Of a DNA stretch of 64,000 nucleotides, positions 17,698-30,862 are shown piece after piece (the first letter of the stretch is position 1; every line of letters begins with the position of its first letter). The notes under the pieces are model-generated. The model was not told the DNA's origin. It made no database searches and saw only the letters and a program-made list of their open reading frames with translations. Position numbers and translations under genes: made by a program. The DNA is from Phoma sp. XZ068 (taxonomy: Eukaryota; Ascomycota; Dothideomycetes; Pleosporales; Didymellaceae): contig RBKR01000005.1 in assembly GCA_004835665.1 (NCBI GenBank), forward strand, positions 1 to 64,000, read 5' to 3'.

Positions 17698-19375
17698 GGC
17701 TATATCTTATACTATCTTTATCTTATTAATACTCTTATTAATATTATCTTCTATACTCTCTTTACTATTATCTATATCTATCTCTTCCCTTTCTTTTTCT
17801 TACTCTCTAGCCTTTCTTTCTATAACTCTCTCTACCTTCTTAATAAATACCTCTTATATATCTTGCTGCTAGTATATAAACTAGTACTAAAGGCTCTTCT
17901 AAGTATGCTTATACTAGGTATATATAAAAAATATTACTATCTACTACTATAACTATATATACTTTATAATTAACTACTTGTCTATATATAGCTATAATAG
18001 CTAGTACTGTGTTTAGTGCTTCTCTGTCTAGATAGCCTCTAACTATATAAATATACTAATATAGTAGATAATAGATATTTAACTAAACTATACTAATTTA
18101 TCTATAGTATTCTATATTACTACCTTTATAGGCTTAGCCTGCTACTCCTGCCTAGAATCTAGCTCTACTATAGGATCTTTAATATATACTAATAACTCTA
18201 ACTACTCTATACCTACTAAATATAGTAGCTACTATATCTACTCTAACTATAGGTTTACCTTATTATACTTACCTACCTAGATAGTACTCTGCGCCTATAT
18301 CTTAATATTTACCTATACCTTAGCTATCTGCTTGCCTACTTATATCTATACTATATTACTATAGATAAGTACTACCTCTAGGCTATTATTACTAGGCTGC
18401 TAGACCTAGAAATACTATAACTTCTAGCTCTAGACTAATAACTACTAGTAATATACTTTCTTTAAATACTTATTAATGTGCTTTTATATATTCTTCTACT
18501 GCACCTAGGTTAGGCATCTGCCTTTCTCTACTAGTAACTACTTATATATATCTTACTAATAGTTTTTTATTATATATTTACTCTAGAATATCTAGTAGTA
18601 CTAGTTAGAGACTAATTAATATATCTTTCTATTCTAGTATATAGGCAACTGCTAGATAGGCTTAACAACTTAGTTAGGCATGTTTAACTTGCTAGTATAC
18701 TTAATTAAACTAGCCTAATTATAAATATTATCTATAATTAATTTAGCCTCCTTATATTTAATATAGTAGCTATACTATATATAGCTCTTAATCTAGCTAG
18801 GCAATATACTGTGTTAGCAGTCTTTATATATAGCTAATATATACTTAGCTAAATACTTAAAATACTTACTTATAATACTACTCCCTACTATAGTATAAAT
18901 AATAAATATAATAATATAACTATATAGAGTAGGTAGAAAATAACTCTTTAAAGTTTATAGTGTTCTACTATAGACTTATACTATATATTATACTATTAAC
19001 ACGTCTCCCTACCTATAGCTATATATATATTTACTTTTAATAATAGCTAGTTATTATCTTAGAATACCTCTAAACCTAGCAGTCTAGAGTATTATAATAT
19101 TATAAACCTAACTCTAGCTATAAATATAAAACCCTACTACTATTAATACTATTAGTTATATTCCTGTAAATTAGCTAGAACGTATAACTTTATATACTAA
19201 TATAGTTACTTAAATTTAGAATAAATTAGCCTTTAAGAATATAATAATACTAGCTTGTAAATATAATAATATAGGGCCTATATACTATAAGATATGCTAG
19301 CTATAGAATATCTTGTCCCTAATAAAAAAAATCCCCTAATAATATAGAGAGCTATATATTATTAGAGCCCTAGGA
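17698..19375. other. RIP-degraded AT-rich DNA of unknown origin
   Basis: The composition changes sharply to A/T with almost no CpA, TpG or CpG, the mark of repeat-induced point mutation. No open frame survives. I could not match this stretch to the un-RIPed subtelomere or to either Gypsy element. It may be a decayed transposon or gene. Confidence 0.7.
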
Positions 19376-20647
19376 TAGAGTACTTCTATAGGCTATAGGT
19401 CTCTCTATAGGCCTTTATTTCTTTATTAGCTTACCTTAAATACTAGTAACTCTAACTCTAACCTATATCTACTTCTCTACCTAACTCTATACCTACCTCT
19501 TTACTCTTATATAATACCTAGCAGGCCTACTATCTACTTTTCTCTTATATACTATAGTATCTATAGGCTTAGAAATACCTTTCTAGCTATAGTACTATAA
19601 TTAGGTTTACTAAACTTCCCCTAACTTCTATTCTATCTTATAATAATCTTCTCTAAACACCTAAAATACCTTTTTATATATTATCTCTATCCTAATCTAT
19701 CTACCTAAACCTTCTAGTAATCTTTTTAAATATCTTTTCTCTATATCTTACTTTTTCTAAATTTTTACTATCTTAATTCTATACTTTTTTTTTAATATAA
19801 ATAGGTACTTTAGGCTAGAGACTTACTTAGTTTTAGGTGCTTTACCTAGATTATAGGCTCTTCTTAGGTTATATACTTTTTCTAGGCTATTAGCTTTTCT
19901 TAAATAATTAGCTCTTACTAATTTAGAGTTACTAATATAGACTCCCTTAGTTAGGCAGGAGACTACTTTTAGGCTACCTAGGTTAGAGAACTACTTTTAG
20001 ACTATCTAAGATAGATATTACTTTTAAACTACTTAAGGTAGTATACTACTTTATATACTACTTAGAGAACTACTTAAGGTAGTATATTACTTAGTATATA
20101 AATTATAAACTACTTAGGATACTACTTAGAATACTACTTAGGCTTAGGAGACTCTTCCTAGTTAAGGCTACTATAATTAGGTAATATAATTAGATTTTCT
20201 AAACTCTTCTATACTACTCTTCTATCTTATAATAATATACTATAAATATCTAAAATACTTAATATATCTTATTACTTTTAATTCTACTCTACTACTTTTT
20301 CTTCTTAAACTACTTAATAATCTACTTAAATGCCTCTCTCTGCTCTTCCTATTCTTTCTATTATACTCTCTTCTCTACTATCTACTCTTATACCTATTCT
20401 ATAAAACTATCTAACTATCTAGTCTAAATTAATATAATTAATATAATTAATATACTATAGTACTAATAACTTCTACTAACTTTCTTCTTCTATTTACTAT
20501 CTACTTAGCTTTTATACCTTTTATATATTACCTATAGGATACTATACTTAAAATAATATAAAAACCTCTCTTACTAAATAGAACTTATAATAATTATTAC
20601 TCTTTTATAAATCTCCTCTATATCTATTACTATATAATCTACTATTA
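19376..20647. repeat. RIPed copy of subtelomeric spacer 2867-3600
   Basis: From 19,376 the sequence follows 2867 onward with C-to-T and G-to-A changes; for example, TCTCTATAGGCCT here stands for TCTCTACGGGCCT there, and TTCCCCTAACTTCT for TTCCCCTAGCTTCT. The match is clear to about 20,160. A second, weaker echo of the 3085-3150 segment follows at about 20,165-20,260. The order matches the helicase-proximal spacer of unit 1, so this is the telomere-side part of a third TLH unit, separated from its helicase by the Gypsy insertion that starts at 20,648. Confidence 0.75.
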
Positions 20648-20909
20648 TACTAGTAGTAGAGAAGTATACCTAGTATAGTTACTTGTTAAACCTAGCAGCA
20701 CTAAGTAGAATAGAAGAGTTAGAATAGTTAAAGATCTATTATAGTAAGATAGTAGTAAATAATAGTTATTATAATATTAATTTATATTATATATTATCTA
20801 TCTATCTATTACTTAAGAACTACTAATTTAATACTAACTAGACTACTAATTTAAGCTAGTTACTAAGCACTTTTAGTACCTACTATAGTAGCTACCTTAT
20901 ACTCTAGTA
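20648..20909 (-). repeat. 3' LTR of Gypsy element 1
   Basis: 262 bp, the same length as the other LTR at 34,158-34,419. Differences between the two are C/T and G/A, as expected from RIP. A polypurine tract (AGAGATAGGAGG on the minus strand) lies immediately inside. Confidence 0.88.
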
Positions 20910-21122
20910 TAAACCTCCTATCTCTAAGAGCTTAGCTTTATTAAGTACTACTTCTAAAGTTATACTCTCCTTATAGTGCCTGTCTATATAAGAAAACTCT
21001 AAATATCTTTCTCTATAGAGTCTATACTACCTTAGTAAGTAGAGTATTAATAAAGTCTACTCTTAGAATAAGAGTAACCTAGATTAGGTATTTCTAAAGC
21101 TTATAGTAACTAAGTCCTAATA

Positions 21123-22984
21123 ACGTACCTCACGGGCGAGCCGGTCACCCGAGCGAGCCGGTCACTTTTGCCAAGACCACACCAAACTTCACTCTACCTG
21201 CAATGTCTCAACGCAGTAACGCAACAAGGCCCTTAAACGAAGCAGATATACAGCTTGCCCTCCAGGCTATTAAACAAGACGCGACACTGTCTCAGCGACG
21301 CGCTGCAGCTATCTACAAAGTCTCTCAAAGCACGCTTAGTGATCGACTTGCTGGAACCTCCCCACGACGCGATTGCAAGCCCAACTCAATGAAGCTGAAA
21401 AGCACTGAAGAGGAGGTGATTGTCCAGCATGTATTAAAGCTGGACGCGCGAGGATACTCGCCCCGGCTTGCTGATGTGGAGGATATGGCTAATTCTCTCC
21501 TTGCTGAGCGCCACCAGCCCCCTGTTGGCAAGAACTGGGCTAGCACCTTTGTTAAGCGTCGGCCAGAGCTGAAAGTCAAGTTCAATCGGAAGTACGACTA
21601 CAAGCGAGCCCTCTGTGAGGATCCCGGGGTGATTCAGGGCTGGTTCCGCCTTGTAGAGAATACCAAAGCTAAGTATGGTATTCTGGATGACGACACCTAC
21701 AACTTCGATGAGTCTGGGTTTATGATGGGCGTTATATCCACAGGAGCTGTTGTCACAGGCTCTGAGCGTCGAGGAAGGCCAAAGACAGTGCAGCAGGGCG
21801 ACCGAGAGTGGACTAGTATCATCCAGGGCATCAATGCAAAGGGGTGGGCCATCCCACCCTTTATCATCTTCTCTGGCAAGCACCACCTCTCTGCCTGGTA
21901 CAAAGAGCCTAGTATACCTAACAACTGGGTTCTTAATGTCTCTAACAACGGCTGGACAAACAATGAGCTTGGAGTTAAGTGGTTAAAGCACTTTGATGAG
22001 CACACCAAGGCGCGCACTGTTGGCAGCTATCGGCTGCTTGTTCTGGACGGCCATGAGAGCCACAACTCGGTTGATTTCCACCAGTACTGTGAGGAACACA
22101 AGATTATCACTCTGTGTATGCCTCCACACTCGTCGCACCTGCTGCAGCCGCTTGATGTGGGATGTTTTGCCTCTCTGAAGAAGGCATATGGCCGCCAAGC
22201 TGAGCAGCTAATGCGGAGCAAGATTACTCGCATCACTAAACTTGAGTTCTTGCCGTGCTTTAAAGCAGCTTTTGACGCCTCAATCACTAAGAGCAACATA
22301 CAGGGAGGATTCAGAGGTGCTGGCCTGGTCCCACTTGACCCAGAGGCTGTGATATCAAAGCTCGAAGTGCGGTTGTGTACTCCACCACTACCTACTGTGG
22401 ATGAGAGTACGTGGGAGTCTAGAACACCAAGCAACACCCTAGAATTTGGGTCACAATCGAAGCTGATTCGAGAAAGGATTCAGAGACACGCTGACAGCTC
22501 GCCAACTTCAATGGTTAATGCCCTTAATCAGCTCACCAAAGGCGCAGAGATGATAGCGCATTCACTAGTTTTGGTGCGCAACCAAGTTGCAGACCTTGAA
22601 GCAGCTAATGAGGCCGCTACACGCCGTAAATCACACAAAAGAAAGCGAATCCAGCGTGAAGGGACACTAACGTTTAGTGAAGGATTGCGGCTAACTACTC
22701 TAAAGGAGTTTAACGCTCGCAGCGATGGAAAGAAGGCAAAGAAGAGAGCGCGTGTTGAACCTGGCACTCAGCCTTTAAGACGCTGTGGCACGTGTGGTGA
22801 GGCAGGGCACAACGCGCGAACATGCAATAATGATGCGCAAAGTACTGTAGATTAGTTTAATACACTTTAGCCTACAGTACATTCTAGTTGTACACTGTAG
22901 TGTTGCAAAGTAGTTGCAGTGTTGGTGTGGTCTTGGCAAAAGTGACCGGCTCGCTCGGGTGACCGGCTCGCCCGTGAGGTACGT
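21123..22984 (+). mobile_element. Pogo/Fot1-type DNA transposon, family A
   Basis: A 1862-bp element with perfect 63-bp terminal inverted repeats (21,123-21,185 and 22,922-22,984) and TA duplications (21,121-21,122; 22,985-22,986). The termini start ACGTACCTCACGGGCGAGCC. Inside each repeat, GCGAGCCGGTCAC occurs twice with a 17-bp period, followed by TGCCAAGACCAC, a motif also found in family B. The element is GC-normal and un-RIPed although it sits inside fully RIPed DNA. Confidence 0.97.
21203..22855 (+). CDS. Pogo-family transposase with CCHC knuckle, 550 aa (family A)
   Basis: Intact frame, starting 17 bp inside the left inverted repeat. An N-terminal psq-type helix-turn-helix (QRRAAAIYKVSQSTLSDRL) is followed by a CENP-B-like domain (EEEVIVQHVLKLDARGYSPR). 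The DDE domain has D169 (YNFDESGF), D282 (VLDGHESH) and D318 (LQPLDVGC), a DD35D triad. A basic KRKR stretch lies near residue 480. A C-terminal CX2CX4HX4C zinc knuckle (C528, C531, H536, C541) follows. Family B shares this architecture. All catalytic residues are present, so it is likely functional. Confidence 0.96.
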   Translation: MSQRSNATRPLNEADIQLALQAIKQDATLSQRRAAAIYKVSQSTLSDRLAGTSPRRDCKPNSMKLKSTEEEVIVQHVLKLDARGYSPRLADVEDMANSLLAERHQPPVGKNWASTFVKRRPELKVKFNRKYDYKRALCEDPGVIQGWFRLVENTKAKYGILDDDTYNFDESGFMMGVISTGAVVTGSERRGRPKTVQQGDREWTSIIQGINAKGWAIPPFIIFSGKHHLSAWYKEPSIPNNWVLNVSNNGWTNNELGVKWLKHFDEHTKARTVGSYRLLVLDGHESHNSVDFHQYCEEHKIITLCMPPHSSHLLQPLDVGCFASLKKAYGRQAEQLMRSKITRITKLEFLPCFKAAFDASITKSNIQGGFRGAGLVPLDPEAVISKLEVRLCTPPLPTVDESTWESRTPSNTLEFGSQSKLIRERIQRHADSSPTSMVNALNQLTKGAEMIAHSLVLVRNQVADLEAANEAATRRKSHKRKRIQREGTLTFSEGLRLTTLKEFNARSDGKKAKKRARVEPGTQPLRRCGTCGEAGHNARTCNNDAQSTVD

Positions 22985-22986
22985 TA

Positions 22987-25900
22987 TACCTATATTCTAC
23001 CTCTTTTATTATTATATAGATAAGAATAGTTAGTATATCCTTCTAGGTCTAGGAGTAGCCTATAAACATCTAAGTTATACTATCTATTTATTTATACTAT
23101 CTATCCTATATATTATAAGATTTATTATTAATAGAGTAGTTACTCTTAGTTATAATATATAAGTAATAAGGTATACCTAACTCCTTATCTGCTATATATA
23201 CTACTTCCTCTATATCTATTACCTATACCTAGTAGTCCTTAACTATTATAATATTAGTTATATAAGTTTCTTTAAGGTGCTTATTTAATTATTATAGATC
23301 TATCTTATTTAGTATTAAGTTAATTTCTCCTATAACTATAGGTAAATTATATAGTTCTTAGTAGTAGATAGTATAAGATATTATAGATTTAAAGACTAGT
23401 AGAATATTAGCTAGAAAATAGAATAGCACTCCTCTAAACTTATTTCTATAGCTAGAGGGTAAAGTAAAGGCACTTTAAAGTTACTAGTATACTACTATAA
23501 GCTATAAGTAAGATCTTATATTAGAGTTCTCTATTATCTCTCTATCTTTACTAATAAGTATAAACTATAGTAAGATAGTCTTTCTAGTCTTAGTTACTAG
23601 CCTTATTAATCTATAGGGTAACAGGGGGTATAAAATATAAATATCTCTATATTTATAGATATACTACTTTTATTTAATATCTAATTATTTAGTAATCTCT
23701 AGAAGAAAGTCTTACTTATTATCCTATCTCTTAATATACCTATTTTATTAAGTAATACTCTTCTTAGTATACTACTCTAGGTATTCCTTAACCTTAGTAT
23801 AGAACCTAGCTAGAGCCTTAGTATAATTCTCTTTATCCTTATTATTAAATAATATAGATCTCTAGATTATATTTACCCCCTTACTACTTATAATAGTATT
23901 TATTAGGTTATAGTTAATATACCTAAAAGTAGTAGTATTGCCTGCTTTAGTATACTTAGTATAGTATAAGTAAGAGATAAAGTTTATTTCTTATTAAATT
24001 ATAGTATAGTAGAGCTAGTATATTAAGTTGCTATAGATAAGTTGCTAAATAAGGGAGTAGTATATTATTTTATACTATTCTAAATTACTCTTACTATAAA
24101 TCTTCTAGGTATAGTAATTATATATATTAAAGCTTATATTAATTATCTCTATAAGTTTCTAGTCCTTAAAGAGGTTATTAAAGATATATAAGATTATAGT
24201 TCCTTCTATTTTAAACTAATTAATAGCTTTTCTAAAGCTAAACTATAGATAGTAATTAATAAGTATATCTTAGTTAATGCTTAGTATAGGGGGGTATAGT
24301 TAGTATTAGTAGGATTAGAGATTATCTATAATATTATAGGCCTAAAGGTATTCCTAAAATAAGATATAAGTTACTAGGTCCTAATACTAGCTAGCCTATT
24401 TATTTAGATAGTTATAGTAAAGTATAAAGATCTTAATTATAGTCTTAGAGTTTATAGTCCTAATAAGCAGTCTAACTCTACCTACTATAAATTAAAGATA
24501 GATAAAGTAGACCTTTAAAAAGACTAGTATAAAAACTATCTACTTATTACTACCTACTATAACTACTATAGGTTAGATTTTCTTATAATACTATTAAACC
24601 TAATATCCTATTAGGTCTATATATTTATTATTAGTTATAGGTCCTTAAATAGCTTTATTGCAGTAGCTAATAAGAGAGAAGGATAAGTCTTTATATTAAT
24701 ATTATTAGTTACTTATAATCTCTAAGAGGGTCTCTCTACTAATTAAGTCTACTTCTTGTTTTTTAGCTATATTCTCTCTTTATAGCTTATAGTTATCTAT
24801 ATATAGTTCTCTACTAAAGCAGTTAGGCAAGTTATCTAGAATAGAAAAAGCTTAAATCTCTTTAGATATAAGACAGCTCTATAATACTATTTTATTAATA
24901 ATATTCTATTAATCTACTCTAAATTATACTTTAGCAGTCTATAGGTTATTAAGGTCTACTATATCTATTAATATAAGCTAAGAGTATAACTAACCCCTGC
25001 CTAACTATATATCTTATATAAAAGTATTACTTACTATACTGCTAATTAACTCTCTTTATTAATAGTACTAGGTCTTATTTAGAGTTAAAGTATTTCTAAA
25101 TAGAGAGTAGCTATAGGTTAAGCCTTATTAAGTATCTCCTTCTACCTAAGTAAGAAGCTAAGCTTATATTAGAGATAGTATTAGAGTAATAGTCTTAAGC
25201 TATTTTTAAATATTAGTATTAATAGGCTTTAGTATAATCTATCTGTTTAGCCTAGCTATTCTATTGTCTGCTAGCTACTAGTCTATAATATAGTTAGTAA
25301 TAATAAAACTAGTAGGCTAGTTATTTAAAAAGTAATTTAGTACTAGATTCTTTAGCTAGGCTTAGACAGCATTAATCTAGAAGCTCTAATCTATATTATT
25401 AGTAGTTAGTTCTTAAAGCTATATCTACTCTTTCTCTATCTTACTAAAGTCCTTATAGCTCTTATACTTCTTAAGCTAGGTTCCCTTAGGCTTATATATA
25501 TTATTCTTAATAAAAACCTATATAGTTACTTTAAGGTTCTTAATTACTTTATAAGTATTATACTAGTTAGATAATATAATAAACTTACTTTTAGATTATT
25601 ATTTATTAAGAAGGCATTAATAGATAGTAGAATTAATAAATTACGCTAGTAAAGAAGGTTTAATTTAATTTAAGTAGAACTAGATATTAGTTAGGCCCTA
25701 CTATTTAACTAATATTAAATAGCTATATAGCATAATAATATCTAATAGGATATATACCCCCTCTAGGTTATCTTAGATATTATAAAGTACCTAGGAAGCT
25801 TTATTTATCTACTTCTAGCTATAGTTAATTATAACTTCTACTATAGAGAAGTATACTTTAAAGTTCTTTATACCTCTATATTAGGTAACTAGCTTAGAAA

Positions 25901-26440
25901 AGTTACTTACTATTATAGCTATAAGGTATATAATAGATACTACTTTATTAAATTCTATAATAGCTGCAGAAGTCTAGAACTCTAAAAGGTCTTAGTAATC
26001 TAGTAGATTGCCTTATATAATATATAATATAAACTAAGTAACTATAGTATCTTATAAGTATAGTATAGAGTTAGAACTAATACTAGTAATATTAGCTCTG
26101 CTAATAGCTTTCTTAATTTCTAGCTATAAGAAATATACTTTACTAGATTAGCTAGGAGGTAGGTATAGTATAATACTTAAGAAGTCTAATAATATTATTA
26201 CTTACCTAGTATTTATTCTAAAGTACTTAATATACTAAGTTACTTAAATATTTAAGTTATTAAGTTAACTAGTAATTAGAGAAGGAAGTTAGAGTATAGA
26301 GTTTATTAAGTATATATTAAAGTAGGGTACTAGGCAGCTGCGCGCTCCTTTACTACCTACTTATATTTTTACTACTCTCTTTAACTTTTACTCTATACTT
26401 CTATTATTACTAGCCTTTAGTAGGTCTAAAATATTAGTAG
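22987..26440. other. RIPed 3' part of Gypsy element 1, function unrecognised
   Basis: AT-rich RIPed DNA between the presumed end of pol and the 3' LTR. No Gypsy domain was recognised. On the plus strand, one frame at about 24,470-24,680 has few stops, each explicable as a mutated Trp, Gln or Arg codon. That hints at a former plus-strand gene, antisense to pol, but the product was not identified. Confidence 0.4.
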
Positions 26441-26443
26441 AGT

Positions 26444-26494
26444 TAGCTAATTAGTAGTTACTAGGTCTTACCTAGTAACTCCTAATTAGCTAGA
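26444..26494. repeat. ~50-bp palindrome, copy 1
   Basis: Arms CTAATTAGTAGTTACTAGGT and ACCTAGTAACTCCTAATTAG surround a CTT loop, a near-perfect hairpin. A second copy with the complementary loop (AAG) lies at 30,812-30,862. Confidence 0.7.
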
Positions 26495-28449
26495 TTTATT
26501 TTTAAGTAAGTGCTAGTATAGACTAGTATAATATAATACTAATATTAAGTTTAACCTCCTCCCTTATATAAGAGTCTATCCTAGGCTTATAGTTATAATA
26601 AGGAGTTAGAGATATCTATATTATAGTATTTATAGAGGTTATATTCTTCCTATATAAGTAACTAGAGTTTAATATATAGAATAGCAGCTCTTAAGTCTGC
26701 TAGCCTTTTATTCTAGGTTAGACTTATAATCTATTTAGGCTATATCTTTAGTAGACCTTAATACTCTATATTAATATTATCTCTTAGTTAATTAGATAAA
26801 TAGCTTTAGTCTCTATCTAGGTACTATATAGGGTATTTTTATACTATTAAAGTCTTTTAATATATATATACCCTATAGAGTAGATATCCTATATAAGGAG
26901 ACTTTATATAGGCTAAGCTACCTTTTTAAGAGCTTTTAAGCTCTTAATATATTAATATCTCTTACTAAGTTTTATAGTAGGACTAGATTATCTAGTATAA
27001 ACTCCCTATTCTAGATCTCTTTATAGTTATTCTAGTATTCCTTCTTACTAAGCTAGAGACGCTTAGTCTAGAATATTAAGTCCTTTATAAATTAATCTCT
27101 TAAGTTAAGCTATATTACTTATATTAAGAGTAAATTAGTTCTATTTTTAACTACTTAGTATAGCAAGGTTTACTATATTAGGATTAAAAGGTTAATTAGA
27201 AGGATAGGGTTCTGCCTAGTTACTAGTTAGTATACTAAATAGCCTATTAATTATATTAAGATCTAGTCTACTAGTAGAATAGTTAGAAGGTTATCTACCT
27301 ATAGGCTATTAAGTTTAGTAAGAGTATTAATAATAGGCTTATATCTACCTTCTACCTTCTCTATAGCCTATAGATTATAGGCAGATACTTAAACTCTCTT
27401 TATATTATATACTAAGGTAAGCTTCTTTACTATATCTATAAAGTCTAGCCTTCTATTAATAAGTAATTATCTTATTATACTCTAATAATAGATAATATCC
27501 TTATATAAGAATTTAGCAACTATACTAGATTAGTTATTTAGTAAAGCTTAAGCTTTAACCTACCTGCTTAAGTACTCTTATATAATAACTAGGTGTTTAT
27601 ATTCTTTATATATTAGTATATAGACAATATCTATAGTAACTATTTCCTACAAGGCATATATATAGGTATTTATTATTATATCTACTATCTACTTTACTAA
27701 GCGCAACTAGTATTCTAGGCATATATTAATAGTAGTTTTTATAGATTAGTATATATCTTCCTACTAGTACTATTAAGCTATAATAGAGTAGATAGTATTT
27801 ATACCTTAGTAGCCTATAGTTTAGTATATCTTCTATATAGTAGCTATTTATAAGTTAGTATTATTAATAACTTATTAAATAGCTATATTCTTAGAAGTCT
27901 TCTAGAATAGTACTCTATCTTATTTAAAGTAGTTTATAGCCTTCTTCTTCTAGGCCCTTACTTATTTCTAGCCTAGTCTATATAGTATTTAGAGTATATA
28001 TAGAAAGATTATAATATTCTTAGAGTCTTATAAATATTCTTTTAATAGAATTCTAGTTTAAGTTATACTCTCTTCTATATTAGTAATTAGGTTGTTAACA
28101 AATCTCTCTATATCTAAATCTAGTTCCTTAGAGTTTTTCTAGCCTTCTAGTTTAGAGTACCTTAATAGAGTATCTATAATAATATTCTTCTTTTCTAATA
28201 TATATTTTATCTTAAAGTTCTATAGCAAGATTAAGGTAAGCTACTTATTTATAATAGAACCTAGCAGGTCTATAGAAGACCTATTTAGTTATATAATAAG
28301 TATTTTAGTATCTATTTTAATAATAAAGTATACTCTATATAGCTATATCTAGAACTTTTTTAGAGCCTAAACTACTACCTTATATTTAAGTTTAGTTAAG
28401 TACTATTAGCTCTAATCTTTTAACTATAGGGTGCTTTTAAACCTATAGG

Positions 28450-29550
28450 GGTAGTATTAGCTATTATAACCTACTTATTCTAAGACAGCTCCTGTACTAT
28501 CTTTACTAGAGTCTACTAAAAGGTAGATAAGTATACTACTTTTATAGTCTATAGTTATAAGGGCTAGAGTGCTAGTAATATATACTTTTATAGTGTTTAT
28601 TAAAGCCTGCTTAATAGGTCCCTATTTCTATTTAGTATTATTTTTTAGTAAGTTAAATAGTAGTCTTACTTTCTAAGAGAATAATTATACCTAGATTTAA
28701 TAATAGATATAGATACCTATAAATATCTAAACTTCTTATATATTCTAATAGCTAGGCTAGTTTAAAATCTTTACTGCCTTATCCTTGTTTAGTAGCCTGC
28801 TGTTACTAGTTACTTTATAACCTATAATATTAAGCCTGTTATAGCCCTAGTAATACTTCTTTCCTAAAACTATAGCTCTAGCTTATTTAATATTAGTAAG
28901 TACCTAGTCTAGTTATTAAGTATACTTTAGAATAAACTTTCTTATACCTAGCAGCGCCTCCTTATTATTATAATCTATCTTTAGTCTACTATAGGTAATA
29001 TTATTTAAAAATAGTATAGTATATAGCTAATAGTCCTTAAGTATTTTTATTATTATTCTCTAGAAGATAGTAACTAAGTTAGTAGCTCCTTATACTAAGG
29101 TGTAGGAGTATAGCAGACTAATAGGTATTATAACTGCTATTATATCTTAGCTATCCTTATATAAGGTAATTTAATTATATCTAGAGAAAAAGTCTATAAG
29201 TAATATAATCTTATATCTAGCAAATTACTTAGAGAATTTATCTATAGTTAGTAGAGTGCTAGTATCCTATAAAGTTACTTTATTTATATACTAAGTATTA
29301 TTTATAAACTATAGCCCTTTATCTTTCTTAGTAACTAGGTGCTAAGAATTTTAATACTAACTATTATACCTTTCTAACACCTCTTAGTTAATATATTCTA
29401 GGAGTATCTTAATAAGCTCCTCTTTCTAGCTTTTAGCTATAGAGAATATTTAGACTTGCTATACTTTATATAGAATAGTTTAAACTTAGTATAGTAGTAT
29501 TATATCTTCTTATATTCTTTTAGATTTCTAGAAGGTAAAAGCAATAGTAG
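28450..29550 (-). pseudogene. RIPed Gypsy reverse transcriptase and RNase H (element 1)
   Basis: Reading the minus strand and allowing RIP changes, a Gypsy polymerase is recognisable. A stretch at about 29,100-29,330 keeps LIDFFSGYNQI-like order followed by QGATN. The catalytic aspartate pair appears as FLNNI at 28,997-29,011 (Asp codons GAT turned to AAT). The RNase H start reads VDSSKDSTGAVLE near 28,500. Many Trp and Gln codons are now stops, so the gene is dead. Confidence 0.75.
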
Positions 29551-30811
29551 CTTTATAGTTTAGAATTATCTCTCTAAATATATCCCTTTTTTTTAAATAT
29601 AGCATGTCCCTAAACTTCTAGGTAGCTAGCCTTTCTAGGTTAAGATATATACCTTAAGGGAAGAGAGTATACTTTACTTTAAATATATAGTTAAATAGAC
29701 TAATATCTAGTAGTTAGAGACTCTAAATAAGTAGTTACTTTTTAATAGCTATCTATTTCTAATCTTCCCTTCCTAGCCTTATTAGTGTTACTTCCCTAGG
29801 CTTATTAACTAGGTAAACCTTTATCTTTACTTATTTATATAATATATAAACCTCTAGGCTTATAAATTAGAAGCCCTTATTAGTTACTTAGAGTCCTATT
29901 AAGTATAAGAAGGGCCTTATAGTCTCTAATATAAGCTATAGGTATTCTTTATCTATATAGGTTTAGTTTAGATCTCTACCCTTAGAAATCTATTTTAATA
30001 ATAACTAATCTATATAAGAGAATAGGTTAGGTTTAGCTTCCTTAGAGCTAGCACTAGAGTTTATATAAAGTAACTTATAACTAACTATAGCTACTAAGCA
30101 TATTAACTAGTATAGAGTCTTATTTTTAGCTAGGTCCTTACTCCTAATATAAGGACCCTTTAGTCTTTTCCTTATTTACTCTTAGTGTTATTAGGGTAGT
30201 AGAGTATAGAGTTAGAAGTAATAAAAGAAGTATTTCTTCTCTTATTATTAGAGAGGATTCTATATAAAGCTTGTCTAAATATATTATACTAGATAGCTAG
30301 CTAGGCAGCTAAGTACTAGAGTATTCTAAGGATAATAGATCTTATTAGGTTTTATATAATTTAGAAATAAGTTATTATTACTACTTCTCCTACTTTAATA
30401 GGAACGTTCTATATAGTTCTAATAAATAGATTAATACTACTATTTACTATTACTATACTCTTATCTAAGTCTTAATCTATCTCCTTATAAGTAAGGCCTA
30501 AGGCTTAGTAGATACTAAATTAAAGGAGGTTTATCTAGGCCTTAGTATTAATAAGGTAACTAACTCTATAGTCTCTAATATAGGCCTAGTATAATAGTAA
30601 GTCTTAGTATATAACTATTTTCTGCCTAACTACCTTATTTAGTTTAGCTATATTATTACTTAGATCCTAGTCCTCCTATATATTACTAGAATCCTTTACT
30701 AAATATTATAACCTTACTATCTTAGATAAAAGTAAGTAGTATTTATTAGGTTAGTTATAAGTCTAGGCCTTCTAGAGATAGAAATCTATACTAGTAGCTA
30801 CCCTATATATC

Positions 30812-30862
30812 TCTAGCTAATTAGAAGTTACTAGGTAAGACCTAGTAACTACTAATTAGTTA
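30812..30862. repeat. ~50-bp palindrome, copy 2
   Basis: Reverse-complement counterpart of the palindrome at 26,444-26,494, differing at one arm position and at an edge. Because each copy is itself self-complementary, the pair can be seen as direct or inverted repeats. They could be ends of a 4.4-kb nested insertion or two copies of a small hairpin element. Confidence 0.7.
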
